Of a stretch of 64,000 nucleotides of DNA, positions 45,653-55,240 are shown one piece after another. The notes under the pieces were generated by a model. That model was not told the origin of the DNA. It made no database searches and saw nothing but the letters and a program-made list of their open reading frames with translations. A program made the position numbers and the translations under genes. Numbering within the stretch: position 1 is the first letter of the stretch; each line of letters starts with the position of its first letter. The DNA comes from Nonomuraea coxensis DSM 45129 (GTDB lineage: Bacteria > Actinomycetota > Actinomycetes > Streptosporangiales > Streptosporangiaceae): the NCBI RefSeq assembly GCF_019397265.1, contig NZ_CP068985.1, positions 2,026,501 to 2,090,500 on the forward strand, written 5' to 3'.

Positions 45653-46978
45653 GTGGACGAGAGGGTTAGACGTGCGCGACTTAAAGCACTAAAAGTGCCG
45701 ATAAGGGTCGGAATCGCCCCTATTTGGATAGGTTCGGCCATTTCGACAGTCGGCATGCGCACGCTGGGCGTCGCCTACCCGCTTCTCGCCCTGACACAGA
45801 CGTCCTCACCCGCCGCCGCGGGCTGGGCCGGGTTCGCGCTCACCATTCCCATCCTGCTCTTCTACGTGCCCGGCGGCTTTCTCGTCGACCGGATCTCACC
45901 TCGCCGGGTGATCCTCTGTGTCGAGGCCGGCCGGCTGCTCAGCGTGGCCTCCGTGCTGCTCGCCATGATGGCCGGCGGTCCGACGCTCGTGCATCTCCTG
46001 CTGGCGGCGGCGGCCGAGGGCGGCCTCTGGGTGCTCTATACCCTGGCGGAGTCGGCCCTGCTGCCCGCGATGGTGAAACCGGCCAGGATGCACACCGCGC
46101 TCGCCAAGAGCGAGGCCGCCAGCCACTTCGCCTCACTGGCCGGCCGGCCGCTCGGCGGCTACCTCTTCGGGGTGGGGCGGATCGTGCCGTTCGTGGTGAA
46201 CTCGATCCTCTTCACGTTCTCCTTCGCGCTGTTCTTCACCTGGGGGCGCGACCTGGGCAGGCGCCCCAACCGGCCGTCCGGGTGGAGAGACCTCGCCGAG
46301 GGCTTCCGGGTGCTCACGAAACTGCCTTTCCTCGGCGGTTCGATAGCGGTGACGACCTTCACCAACCTCATGGTCAACACCCTGATCATGATCTACGTCG
46401 CGGGGTCCGAGGGCATGTCCTCGCTCAAGGTCGGGATCGTGCTCTCGGCCGGCGGAGTGGGAGGCGTGCTGGGGTCCGTCCTGTCGCTCGTGCTGCCGCC
46501 GGTGCGTAACGTGCTGCGACTGCATCTGTGGATCTGGGTGTTCGCGCTCGTCCTGGCGGCGTTCGGCACGTACGTGGGCCTGCCGTCGTACTTCTTCGCC
46601 TTCGCCCTGGTCGCCACCGGCATCGGCGGCGCGCTGAGCAACGTGGCGATCAGGTCGGTGGAGGTCCACAAGGTGGATCCGGCCACGCTGGCGCGCGTGG
46701 TCGGGGTGTCGCGCCTGTCCTCGCGCGGCGCGTTCTGCTTCGCCGCGCCCCTGGGCGGCTTCATGGTGACGTGGGGCGACGTGCAGGGCGGATCGGCGGT
46801 GCTGTGCCTGCTCATGGTGGCCGTGGCGCTGGTGAGCACCTGGCGGCCGATCCGCGTGCGGCTGACACCGCTGCTACCGCCCGACCTGCCGCGGCCCGAA
46901 CTGCCCAGACTGCCGAAGATGCTCGGGGCGCTGCGCCTGTCCCAGGATCTCGTGCCCTCTCCCGGTGCCGACCGGTGA
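45653..46978 (+). CDS. MFS transporter, likely peptide/RiPP exporter
   Basis: 441 aa, about 12 membrane helices. WIGSAISTVGMRTLGVAYPLLAL, GGFLVDRISPRRVILCVEAGRLLS (MFS motif A variant) and SVEVHKVDPATLARVVGVSRLSSR. GTG 45653 follows GCAGGGGGC; an earlier in-frame GTG (45599) would add 18 polar residues. Converges with the precursor gene (13-bp gap), so it is placed with the RiPP cluster; export of its product is inferred. Confidence 0.75.
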   Translation: MDERVRRARLKALKVPIRVGIAPIWIGSAISTVGMRTLGVAYPLLALTQTSSPAAAGWAGFALTIPILLFYVPGGFLVDRISPRRVILCVEAGRLLSVASVLLAMMAGGPTLVHLLLAAAAEGGLWVLYTLAESALLPAMVKPARMHTALAKSEAASHFASLAGRPLGGYLFGVGRIVPFVVNSILFTFSFALFFTWGRDLGRRPNRPSGWRDLAEGFRVLTKLPFLGGSIAVTTFTNLMVNTLIMIYVAGSEGMSSLKVGIVLSAGGVGGVLGSVLSLVLPPVRNVLRLHLWIWVFALVLAAFGTYVGLPSYFFAFALVATGIGGALSNVAIRSVEVHKVDPATLARVVGVSRLSSRGAFCFAAPLGGFMVTWGDVQGGSAVLCLLMVAVALVSTWRPIRVRLTPLLPPDLPRPELPRLPKMLGALRLSQDLVPSPGADR

Positions 46979-46991
46979 GGGCAGCGATTCG

Positions 46992-47177
46992 TCAGGAAAG
47001 CTGCGGCACGGGATTCTCGCGGGCCAGTGAGTTGTCGAAGGCCGCGACGTCCTCCGTCTCGTGCAGGCAGGACCTCATCGCCGCCCGGAGGGCCGCGCTG
47101 TCCACCGACTGGATGTCCGCCAAGGAAAGAGCGCTGACGTCGATCAACACGCCCTGCTTCTGGTGCCTGTCGCGCAT
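46992..47177 (-). CDS. fxsA: FxsA-type RiPP precursor peptide with FDN core
   Basis: 61 aa. Leader GVLIDVSALSLADIQSVDSA is characteristic of FxsA peptides; the core region is VAAFDNSLARENPVPQLS. Canonical FxsA ends F-x-S-x-x; here the aromatic triad is Phe-Asp-Asn with 12 residues after it, so the crosslink site would be internal. ATG 47177 has GGAG 5 nt upstream. Divergent from the TPR gene. Confidence 0.75.
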   Translation of the reverse strand: MRDRHQKQGVLIDVSALSLADIQSVDSAALRAAMRSCLHETEDVAAFDNSLARENPVPQLS

Positions 47178-47338
47178 GCGCACTCCATCCGTTTCGGTCG
47201 CCCGCAGGTGAGCCGATGTGCGAGCGTGTTGTTAATTGTTCCTATTAAGGATTCTGTGGCAGCACAAGGAGCTAATCAACCTCTAGTATGGGGTTCTACG
47301 GTTGCCTCACCTCTTCGGATATGAAGCGGAGGACCGAC

Positions 47339-49852
47339 GTGCCGGAGAATTTCCTGCCGCCGCAGAGCTCACAGGTCTGGGAGCGCGTGCCCAATCGCAA
47401 TCCGAACTTCACCGGCCGCAAGGACCTCCTCACGGTGCTGAGAAAAGGCATCAACACCGTCACCGCGGTCGTCGCGCAGCCGCGGGCGCTCCAGGGACTC
47501 GGCGGCGTCGGCAAGACGCAGCTCGCCATCGAGTACGCCTGGCAATATCGTGCCCACTACGACCTCGTCCTGTGGGTCTCGGCCGACCAGCCCCTGCTGG
47601 TGCCCTCGACGCTGGCCGACATGGCGCCGAAGCTGGGCCTGCCGCCCGCGAGCAGCACCGGCGTGGAGAAAACGGCCCAGGAGGTCATCCGGACGCTGGA
47701 GAGCGGGTCTCCCTACCGCGGCTGGCTGGTGATCTTCGACAACGCCGAGGAGCCCGAATACATCAAGGAGTTCATCCCGAGAGGCCCCGGCCACGTCATC
47801 ATCACCTCACGCAACTCACGCTGGAGCGACCACGAGCCCACCATCCAGGTGGACGTGTTCCGCCGTGAGGAGAGCGTGGCCTTCCTGCGCAGACGCCTGA
47901 GCGAGACCATCAGCATCGAGGAAGCCGACCGCATCGCCGAGCAGCTCGGCGACCTGCCGATCGCGCTGGAGCAGGCCGCGGCCCTGCTGGTGCGCACCCT
48001 GATGCCGGTCGAGGACTACCTGGAGCTGCTGCAGGAGCAGACCAGCAGACTGCTGGAGCTGGAGAAGTCACCCACCTACCCGACGTCCATGACCGCCGCC
48101 TGGCGGTTGTCGGTCGATCAGCTCCAGAAGACCCTTCCCGCCGCCGTCGAGGTGCTGCGCTGCTGCGCGTTCTTCGGCCCCGAGCCCATCCCGCGCGACG
48201 TCTTCCGCCGGGGCAACCGCGCGGTCGGCCCGCGGCTCGGGCCCATCCTCTCCGACCCGATCACGCTCACCAACGCGCTCAGCCAGCTCGAGCGACTGGC
48301 CCTGGTCAAGGTCGAGCCGTCCGTCCGCACTCTCCAGGTCCACCGGCTCAACCAGGCCCTGCTGCGCGACGAGACCCCGGAGAAGGACCGCGCCGAGCTG
48401 CGCCACGAGGTCCACCTGCTGCTGTCGGGCACCGCTCCCGCCGACCCCGAAGACACGGTCAACTGGCCCCGCTACGAGGAGCTGGCCGCCCACCTGGAGC
48501 CGTCCGGGCTGATCGACTGCACGGTGCCCGCCGTCCGCAGGTTCGCCCTCGACCTGGTGCGCTACCTCTACGTACGCGGCAGCTACCGCCAGGCGCAGTC
48601 CTTGCTCAACGAGTACATCGCGAAGTGGACCGACGTCGACGGCCCCGACCACAAGGACGTGCTGGTCGCCCGCGTCCACCTGGCCAACGTCTACCTGCAG
48701 CTCGCCCAGTACGCGAGGGCCGCCGAGCTGGTGTCGGAGACCTTCTCCCGGATGGTGGACATCCTCGGCCCCGACGAGCCCGAGACGCTGTGGGCCAAGA
48801 CCGGCTACGCCGGCGCGCTGCGTGGCCGGGGCGAGTTCTCCCAGGCCCAGAAGCTGGACGCGGAGGCGGCCGAGACCTATGAACGCCTTTACGGCGACAC
48901 CAACCCGCAGACCCTGCGGGCTCGCCACAGCCTGGCTCATGACTACACCCTGACCAGCGACTACGACCGCGCCAGCCAGTTGCTGCAGGACGTCTACCTC
49001 AAGCAGAGCAGCATGGAGGGCATCGGCCGCCGGGTGCTGCTGCTCACCTGGACCAACCTCAGCCGCGCCGTCCGCTTGGGCGGCCAATTCGAGGTGGCGG
49101 CCGACCTCGCCGAGGAGGCGTACTCGTACGGCGTGGCCAGCCTGGGCGAGGACCACCCGAGTACGCTGCTCGCGGCCAAGGACTACGCGATCTGCCTCCG
49201 GCGCGTCGGCCGGCTGCCCGAGGCCCTGCAGGTCATGCGGGACACCTACATCCGCTCACGCCGCCTGTTCGGCGACAAGCACGCCAACACGCTGGCCGCC
49301 TCCGTCGGCCTGGCCAACGTGCTGCGCGCCGTGGGCGAGCTGGACGAGGCCCTGGAGTTCACGGAGCGGGCGCTGCGGCTCTACCCGGGCGCCTTCGGCG
49401 AGGACCATCCGTTCACCCATGCGGCTCACATCGACCACGCCCTGCTCCTGCGCCTCAAGGGCGACCCCGGGGCCGCCCTCGCCCTCGACCAGCAGGCGCT
49501 GGCCGGTCTCACCCGGCGGGTCGGCCGCGACCACGACTACACCGTGAGCTGCGCCATCAACCTGCAGAACGACCTCGCCGCACTCGGCAGGCACGAGGAC
49601 GCCCGTGCCGTGGGCGAGGAGAACCTGCAGGTCGTCCAGGCCGGCTTCTCCGCCGAGCACTACCTCAGCCTGATCTGCGCCGCCAACCTCTGCCTCGACC
49701 TGGAGGCGACCGGCGCGAGCGAGGAGTCCAAGCAACTGCTCGCCGAGACCACGCAGCGCTTCGAGCTGTCGATGGGGCGCGAGCATCCTGACGCGCTCGG
49801 CCTGCTCGCGGGCGAGCGGCTCAACTGCGACTTCGACCCGCCACCCATCTGA
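47339..49852 (+). CDS. fxsT: FxSxx-COOH system NB-ARC/tetratricopeptide protein
   Basis: 837 aa STAND-type protein. FTGRKDLL, P-loop LQGLGGVGKTQLAIEYAWQY (about residues 43-62), Walker B-like WLVIFDNAEE, GHVIITSRN, then winged helix and ~10 TPR units (VHLANVYLQLAQYARAAELV, EDHPSTLLAAKDYAICLRRV and similar). It is the usual partner of FxsA/FxsB; role (sensor, regulator or effector) unknown. GTG 47339 with GGAGG 6 nt upstream is preferred to ATG 47288. Converges on the hydroxylase gene with a 6-bp gap. Confidence 0.82.
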   Translation: MPENFLPPQSSQVWERVPNRNPNFTGRKDLLTVLRKGINTVTAVVAQPRALQGLGGVGKTQLAIEYAWQYRAHYDLVLWVSADQPLLVPSTLADMAPKLGLPPASSTGVEKTAQEVIRTLESGSPYRGWLVIFDNAEEPEYIKEFIPRGPGHVIITSRNSRWSDHEPTIQVDVFRREESVAFLRRRLSETISIEEADRIAEQLGDLPIALEQAAALLVRTLMPVEDYLELLQEQTSRLLELEKSPTYPTSMTAAWRLSVDQLQKTLPAAVEVLRCCAFFGPEPIPRDVFRRGNRAVGPRLGPILSDPITLTNALSQLERLALVKVEPSVRTLQVHRLNQALLRDETPEKDRAELRHEVHLLLSGTAPADPEDTVNWPRYEELAAHLEPSGLIDCTVPAVRRFALDLVRYLYVRGSYRQAQSLLNEYIAKWTDVDGPDHKDVLVARVHLANVYLQLAQYARAAELVSETFSRMVDILGPDEPETLWAKTGYAGALRGRGEFSQAQKLDAEAAETYERLYGDTNPQTLRARHSLAHDYTLTSDYDRASQLLQDVYLKQSSMEGIGRRVLLLTWTNLSRAVRLGGQFEVAADLAEEAYSYGVASLGEDHPSTLLAAKDYAICLRRVGRLPEALQVMRDTYIRSRRLFGDKHANTLAASVGLANVLRAVGELDEALEFTERALRLYPGAFGEDHPFTHAAHIDHALLLRLKGDPGAALALDQQALAGLTRRVGRDHDYTVSCAINLQNDLAALGRHEDARAVGEENLQVVQAGFSAEHYLSLICAANLCLDLEATGASEESKQLLAETTQRFELSMGREHPDALGLLAGERLNCDFDPPPI

Positions 49853-49858
49853 TCCTGG

Positions 49859-51133
49859 TCAGCGGACGGGGCCGTGCGAGCGCCGGTGCTCCTCGGCCAG
49901 CCGCTTGGCGCGCGCCGCCGCGGCCGCGCTCACCGGCTCGCCGTGCAGGGGCGCGAGCGTGTCGCGCAGCGTGCCGACGAACCGCCGCCCCTCCTCGGTC
50001 AGCCCACCGCTGTCCAGCAGCGTCCCGGTGACCTGGTAGGACGCCGTACGCCAGCGCGCGAACTCCACCTCGGCCCGCCCTCCGTGCTCGGGGTCGCCGA
50101 GGTGCCGCTGCCAGAAGGCGGCCACCGCGGCGTGTGCGTACGCGCCGTGCAGCAGGCCCTCCAGCGGCCGCGGGTCGGGTCGCCAGGGGGCGTAGAAGCG
50201 GCGCCCGTCGTCCGGCAGGGTGAGCGTGACGAGGTCGGTCAGCGCGTACAGCTTGAGATGCTGCAGCTCGTGGGTCAGGGTGAGCGCCATGCCGATCCCG
50301 TTCACGGGGTCGGACAGGGCGACGGCCCCGAACAGGTTGCGCGCGGAGGCGCTGCGCTGCTCCAGCGCCGTGCCGTGGACCGGGGTGAGCACCGAGACCA
50401 TGGCGGCGACCTCCTCGGCCACGATCGCGTGCCGTGCCCGCAGGATCTCCCACGCCTGGCCGAGGCAGGCGCTCCACCGCCGCCGCCACGCGGGCGTCAG
50501 CCGGCCCGCCACGTCGCCGCCCAGCCACCGGTAGGGGTCGAGGTCGTCGACGGTCATCTCGGTGTCCGGGCCGAAGGGCAACCGGTGCAGAGTCTGCCAT
50601 CCCCGCCCGTCCCGCCCGGGACGCACCAGCACCCTGCCGCGCCCGGCGCGCACCTCCACCCTGCCGTCCATCGCCCTGCCGTCCACCGGTTCCACGGTCA
50701 CGGCCACGCGGTCCCGGCTGCCCGACGGCAAACCGGGCGGCAGGGTCAGCAGGCCGAGCGAGGGCAGCATGAGCCGCCCACCGGACACGGGCGCCTCCAG
50801 CCGGCACGCCGCCCCGGCCCGTACGGCGGCCGCCAGCGCGATCCCCGCCAGCAGCCCCGGATCTGCCTGGCCCCGGCAGGCGCGCAGCGCCCACGCGCCC
50901 ACCGCCGGGTGCCGCAGGCAGCGGCTCACCTCCTCGGGCGCGTCCGCCTCCAGCGAGGCCAGCGCCTCGTACGCGCGGGCCGCGGTGCCGGACTCCTCGG
51001 CGGCCAGGCGTACCAGCAGGAGGTGCTTGCTCGTCTGGGCCGCGCACAGCTCCGCCAGGGCCGCCGCGCCGCCGCCGCCCGCGGCGAGCGCGGCGAACGC
51101 GGCGTCGGACAGCTCGTGGACGGCGAGCCTCAT
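49859..51133 (-). CDS. HExxH peptide-modifying enzyme (putative alpha-KG beta-hydroxylase)
   Basis: 424 aa. Metal motif LTLTHELQHLKLYALTD (about residues 279-295) in the FxsB-associated HExxH domain; this domain is in some genomes fused to FxsB and family members have been described as alpha-ketoglutarate peptide beta-hydroxylases. N-terminal half is Ala-rich helical (ELSDAAFAALAAG). ATG overlaps the fxsB stop by 4 bp, so the two are made together and likely act on the same peptide. Confidence 0.78.
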   Translation of the reverse strand: MRLAVHELSDAAFAALAAGGGGAAALAELCAAQTSKHLLLVRLAAEESGTAARAYEALASLEADAPEEVSRCLRHPAVGAWALRACRGQADPGLLAGIALAAAVRAGAACRLEAPVSGGRLMLPSLGLLTLPPGLPSGSRDRVAVTVEPVDGRAMDGRVEVRAGRGRVLVRPGRDGRGWQTLHRLPFGPDTEMTVDDLDPYRWLGGDVAGRLTPAWRRRWSACLGQAWEILRARHAIVAEEVAAMVSVLTPVHGTALEQRSASARNLFGAVALSDPVNGIGMALTLTHELQHLKLYALTDLVTLTLPDDGRRFYAPWRPDPRPLEGLLHGAYAHAAVAAFWQRHLGDPEHGGRAEVEFARWRTASYQVTGTLLDSGGLTEEGRRFVGTLRDTLAPLHGEPVSAAAAARAKRLAEEHRRSHGPVR

Positions 51134-52362
51134 CGCCCTCCTCTCAGCCGGGCCAGGTCACCGCCGCAGCGCGCCGCGATGTGACTGATCAGCCGGTACA
51201 GGTCGGGGCAGTAGACCGATGGCTCGGCGAAACCGGTCGCCGGGCTGTAGCGGTGGACGTACTGGCCGCCGCCGCAGACCGAGACGAGGTCGCAGCGGCG
51301 GCAGGTGGACGACAGCGCCAGCTCGCCGATCTGCCGGGCGGCGATGGCCGGGTGCAGCAGGGCGGCGTCCAGGGGGTCGCGCAGCACGTGCAGCGGCGTC
51401 CTGGCCGCGCCGTGGAAGGCGCTCTTGAGGTTGTCGGACTGCTCGATGCCGCCGTCGGTCTCGATGACGATCATGCGCACCGGGGACAGGCCGACGTTCT
51501 CGGCCCGCGAGGGGCTGCCCATCAGCAGCCGCATGATCTCCCTGAACAGGCGGACGTCGGTCTGCAGCACCGGGCTGTCGTACCAGCGGTCGAAGATCTG
51601 GATCAGCCAGTCGGCGTACGGCGTGCCGGGGGAGTCCGGCTCGCGGAACGGCGGCGGCTCGGCCCAGTTGCCGTGCGGCAGCAGGAAGTCGACCGCGGGC
51701 GGGTCGAACTCCAGCAGCGCCTCGTAGGTGCGGATCGGGTCGTTGCGCACGTCGATGGTGCAGAGGAGGCCGCTGAACAGGTGATGGTAGGGCCCCTCGC
51801 TGAGCCGCCGCAGCGACTCGCTGACCAGGGCGTGGCTGCCGCGCCCGTCGAGGAAGAGGCGGCGGCGGTCGTGGCCCTCCGCGTCGCCGTCGAGGCTGAC
51901 GCCGATCCGGATCTCCAGCGACTCGAACAGACGCAGGTAGTCGTCGTGCAGCCGCACGCCGTTCGTCTGGATGTGGGCGTTGACCCGGGTGCCCGTGGCC
52001 ACCGCGCCGCGCACTCCCCGGACGATGCGGGCGATGAGGTCGGGGCCGGCCAGCAGCGGCTCGCCGCCGTGCAGGATGACGTCGATCTCGCCGAGATCGT
52101 GGGCGGCGGCGTGCTCGGCGATGCGCTGGATCGCGCGGTCGGCGATGGCGTCGGACATCCTGCGCGGCTGCTCGCGCCAGCTCTGGTCGGCCATCTCGTA
52201 GACGTAGCAGTGGCGGCAGGCCAGGTCGCAGCGGCTGTGGACCTTGAGGATGAACTGCTGGAAGGCGAGCGGCTGCCAGCCCCCCGCCAATAACGCGTCG
52301 ACGTCGAGGAGATCCGGGAACCCCGTGGTGTGCGAGAGTTCCGGCTCAGGGCTGAGTGACAA
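51130..52362 (-). CDS. fxsB: radical SAM/SPASM cyclophane-forming maturase FxsB
   Basis: 410 aa. Radical SAM cluster CDLACRHC (CxxxCxxC), VYEMADQSWREQP, GGEP loop HGGEPLLAGP, and SPASM cysteines CRRCDLVSVCGGGQY...YCPDL for auxiliary clusters. FxsB enzymes link an aromatic ring carbon to the beta-carbon of a residue two positions on. TTG 52362 has AGAGGT upstream. First gene of a two-gene operon with the HExxH enzyme. Confidence 0.87.
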   Translation of the reverse strand: MSLSPEPELSHTTGFPDLLDVDALLAGGWQPLAFQQFILKVHSRCDLACRHCYVYEMADQSWREQPRRMSDAIADRAIQRIAEHAAAHDLGEIDVILHGGEPLLAGPDLIARIVRGVRGAVATGTRVNAHIQTNGVRLHDDYLRLFESLEIRIGVSLDGDAEGHDRRRLFLDGRGSHALVSESLRRLSEGPYHHLFSGLLCTIDVRNDPIRTYEALLEFDPPAVDFLLPHGNWAEPPPFREPDSPGTPYADWLIQIFDRWYDSPVLQTDVRLFREIMRLLMGSPSRAENVGLSPVRMIVIETDGGIEQSDNLKSAFHGAARTPLHVLRDPLDAALLHPAIAARQIGELALSSTCRRCDLVSVCGGGQYVHRYSPATGFAEPSVYCPDLYRLISHIAARCGGDLARLRGGR

Positions 52363-52518
52363 CGGCTACCTCTTAGCGTCGTGAAGCACCCCGCTCCATC
52401 TTTACCCACTTTGCGGCCCAGTCAAGATTCACGACGTCAAGAAAAGAATGCTCCCGGGTTATGACGCAATTCCTCGAAAAGTCGATAAATATCGTGGATT
52501 TCCGGGGCGGGAGTGTGT

Positions 52519-53211
52519 TCACCGCATCCGGGGACGCACCCGCGGCGGCTCCTCGAAACGCGGCCGCTGCGGCGCCTCGCCGGTCACCTTCCGCACGATG
52601 CCCGCCGCCACCTGCTGGACCTTGACGTTCCGGTCCTGCGAGACGTGCCGCAGCACCTCGAACGCCTGCCGCGAGGTGCAGCGGCGCTGCGCCATCACGA
52701 TGCCGAGCGCCTGGTCGATCACCGCCCGCGTGTCGAGCGCCTCCTTGAGCTGCGCGGCCACCTCCTTCAGCCGGGCCGCGCCCAGAGCGGTACGGAACAG
52801 CACCCCGATGTGCCCGGCCGTCACCCGCGCCGTCACCCGCGTGGCCTCCGCGAAACCGCCGCGCTCGCCCGAGTACAGCGTCAGGACGCCCAGCAGCAGC
52901 CCCTCCGACTTCAGCGGCTCCGCGTGCAGGCTCCGCAGCCCGGCCTCGGCGGTGAAACGCGACCAGCGGGGGTCGGCGGCCAGGTCGGCGCAGGTGACGG
53001 GCTCGCCGGTGTCGAGCGCGTCGATGCAGGGCCCCTGACCGGTGACCGACTGCAGCTCGTCGAGCAGCTCGGCCCGCGCATCGGAGCAGGCGACGGTACG
53101 CAGCCCGCCCTCGGCACGCAGCGCGATGCTCATCATGGGGGCATCCGGCATGGCGCGCGTGGCGATGGAGACGCAGTCCCCGAGCGCCCGTTCGAACTCC
53201 TCGATGTCCAT
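52519..53211 (-). CDS. GAF-ANTAR antitermination regulator
   Basis: 230 aa. GAF domain (residues 5-140; GQGPCIDALDTGEPVTCADL) and C-terminal ANTAR RNA-binding helices (LKEALDTRAVIDQALGIVMAQ, RCTSRQAFEVLRHVSQDRNVKV). Binds two-hexaloop RNA and prevents termination. ATG 53211 weakly placed. Signal unknown; not obviously part of the RiPP cluster. Confidence 0.83.
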   Translation of the reverse strand: MDIEEFERALGDCVSIATRAMPDAPMMSIALRAEGGLRTVACSDARAELLDELQSVTGQGPCIDALDTGEPVTCADLAADPRWSRFTAEAGLRSLHAEPLKSEGLLLGVLTLYSGERGGFAEATRVTARVTAGHIGVLFRTALGAARLKEVAAQLKEALDTRAVIDQALGIVMAQRRCTSRQAFEVLRHVSQDRNVKVQQVAAGIVRKVTGEAPQRPRFEEPPRVRPRMR

Positions 53212-53309
53212 GGGGACACTAGGCCGGTTCAACGAAGATCCCTCGCCTCGGTTGTCCGGACCGTCCGCAACGATACGACTGCCCTGCGGCGCGAGCCTTA
53301 CGCCACCTT

Positions 53310-54320
53310 TCAGCGTGCCCTGGAGGCCAGATAGGCGTCCACTTCGGCGAGGTAGGCGTCCTTCACGGGGCGGGGGAGCCAGGTCACCTCGAACGCGTTG
53401 CGCTCCAGCCCTGCCAGCTCCTCCTCGCTGAGCTGCAGCGCCTCCTGGAGGGCGACCAGGTTCTCCTGGACGTAGCCGTCGAAGTACGCGGGATCGTCGG
53501 AGTTGATCGTCACCCGCACGCCCAGGTCCATCAGCTTGCGGATCCCCTCGGCCTTCATCGAGTCGGTGACGAAGCCGTTGGAGATCGGGCAGCAGGTGAG
53601 CCCCATGCCCCGCGCCAGCACCAGCTCCACCAGCCGCTGGTCCTCCAGGATGTTGACGCCGTGGTCGATCCGGTCGACGCCGATGTCCTCGATCGCCTGG
53701 CGGATGTGTTCGGCCGCGTCGTCCTGGTCGACGTCGCAGTGCATGGTCAGCAGGTAGCCCTCCTCGCGGGCGCGGGCGTACACCTCGGCGAACTTCGCCG
53801 GCGGGTTGCCCTTCTCGTCGGAGTCCAGGCCGACGCCCGCGATCCACTCCTTGTACGGCAGCGACTCCAGCAGCGTCGCCATCGCGTACTCGGCCTGGAA
53901 GTCGCGCAGGAAGCACATGATGAGCTGCGCCCGCACCCCGAGCCGCGCCTCGGCGTCCATCAGCGCCCGCCGCAGCCCCCGGATCACCACGTCGAACGGC
54001 ACCCCGCGCCCGGTGTGCGCCTGCGGGTCGAAGAAGATCTCCGCGTAGCGGACGTTCTGCTCGGCCGCCTTGCGGAGGTAGGCCATGGCCAGGTCGTAGA
54101 AGTCGGGCTCGGTGCGCAGCACCCGCATGCTCTCGTAGTAGACCGTGAGGAAGGACGGCAGGCTGTCGAACGAGTAGGCCGCGCGCATCTCCTCGGCCGA
54201 GGCGTAGGGCAGGTCGATCCCGTTGCGGGCGGCCAGCTCGAACTTGAGCTCCGGCTCCAGCGTTCCCTCGATGTGCAGGTGCAGCTCGCACTTGGGCAGT
54301 CCGGCGATGAAGTCCTTCAT
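53310..54320 (-). CDS. add: adenosine/adenine deaminase family protein
   Basis: 336 aa zinc amidohydrolase. CELHLHIEGT (zinc His pair), HCDVDQ, RIDHGVNI and TINSDDPAYFDGYV. The HCDVDQ and SDDPAYF context fits the Aah1-type adenine deaminases better than true adenosine deaminases. Purine salvage. Confidence 0.83.
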   Translation of the reverse strand: MKDFIAGLPKCELHLHIEGTLEPELKFELAARNGIDLPYASAEEMRAAYSFDSLPSFLTVYYESMRVLRTEPDFYDLAMAYLRKAAEQNVRYAEIFFDPQAHTGRGVPFDVVIRGLRRALMDAEARLGVRAQLIMCFLRDFQAEYAMATLLESLPYKEWIAGVGLDSDEKGNPPAKFAEVYARAREEGYLLTMHCDVDQDDAAEHIRQAIEDIGVDRIDHGVNILEDQRLVELVLARGMGLTCCPISNGFVTDSMKAEGIRKLMDLGVRVTINSDDPAYFDGYVQENLVALQEALQLSEEELAGLERNAFEVTWLPRPVKDAYLAEVDAYLASRAR

Positions 54321-54343
54321 CTGCCCAGACTAGAACGCCGGCC

Positions 54344-55219
54344 TCAGAAGACGAGGGCGAGACCCACCGCGAACAGCAACCCGTACGCCAGTTGCAGCTT
54401 GCCCGTCTGCTGCAGCACCGCGATCAGCCCCGGCCCGACGGCCCTGCCCAGCACGGCCCGGATCGGCGGCACCGCGAGCGGCGCGGCCAGCAGCACCAGC
54501 GCCGCCCACGGCGTGATCGGCACCATCGCCAGCGCCACCACGAACGGCACCACCTGGCAGGCCACGTAAAGGGCCCGGGTGCGCCCCGGCCCGAGCACGA
54601 CCGCGAGCGTACGCTTGCCCGACTCCCCGTCGGTGCCCACGTCGCGCAGGTTGTTGACGACGAGCATCGAACACGACAGCAGGCCCACCGGGATCGAGGC
54701 GAACAGCGCCGCCCAGCTCAGCGACCCGGTCTGCACGTACGTCGTGCCCACCACCGGCACCACGCCGAAGAAGAGGAACACGGCCGGCTCGCCCAGCGCG
54801 CGATAGCCGTACGGGCGTTCGCCGCCGGTGTAGAACCACGCGGCGGCGATGCAGGCCGCGCCCACCAGCAGGATCCACCAGGCCCGCGTGACCACGACCA
54901 GCGCCAGCCCCAGCACCGCGGCGACGGCGAAGCAGCCCAGCGCGGCCGTCAGCACCTGGCGCGGCGTGGCCGCGCGCGAGCCCACCAGCCGCATCGGGCC
55001 GACCCGCTGGTCGTCGGTGCCGCGGACGCCGTCGCTGTAGTCGTTGGCGTAGTTGACCCCGATCTGCAGGGCGAGCGCCACGAACAGCGCCAGGACGGCG
55101 CGCCACCACACGAAGCCGCCCTCGCCGATCGCCACGCCCGTGCCCACCATGACGGGGACGACGGCGTTGGGGAGCGTGCGCGGCCGGGCGCCGGCGATCC
55201 ACTGGCCGGGTGTTGCCAT
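54344..55219 (-). CDS. menA: 1,4-dihydroxy-2-naphthoate polyprenyltransferase
   Basis: 291 aa UbiA-fold membrane enzyme with about nine helices. First Asp motif NYANDYSDGVRGTD, second NNLRDVGTDGESGKRTL. Attaches the polyprenyl tail in menaquinone synthesis. Confidence 0.9.
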   Translation of the reverse strand: MATPGQWIAGARPRTLPNAVVPVMVGTGVAIGEGGFVWWRAVLALFVALALQIGVNYANDYSDGVRGTDDQRVGPMRLVGSRAATPRQVLTAALGCFAVAAVLGLALVVVTRAWWILLVGAACIAAAWFYTGGERPYGYRALGEPAVFLFFGVVPVVGTTYVQTGSLSWAALFASIPVGLLSCSMLVVNNLRDVGTDGESGKRTLAVVLGPGRTRALYVACQVVPFVVALAMVPITPWAALVLLAAPLAVPPIRAVLGRAVGPGLIAVLQQTGKLQLAYGLLFAVGLALVF

Positions 55220-55240
55220 GTCGTGTGCCTAGTCCTTCGC

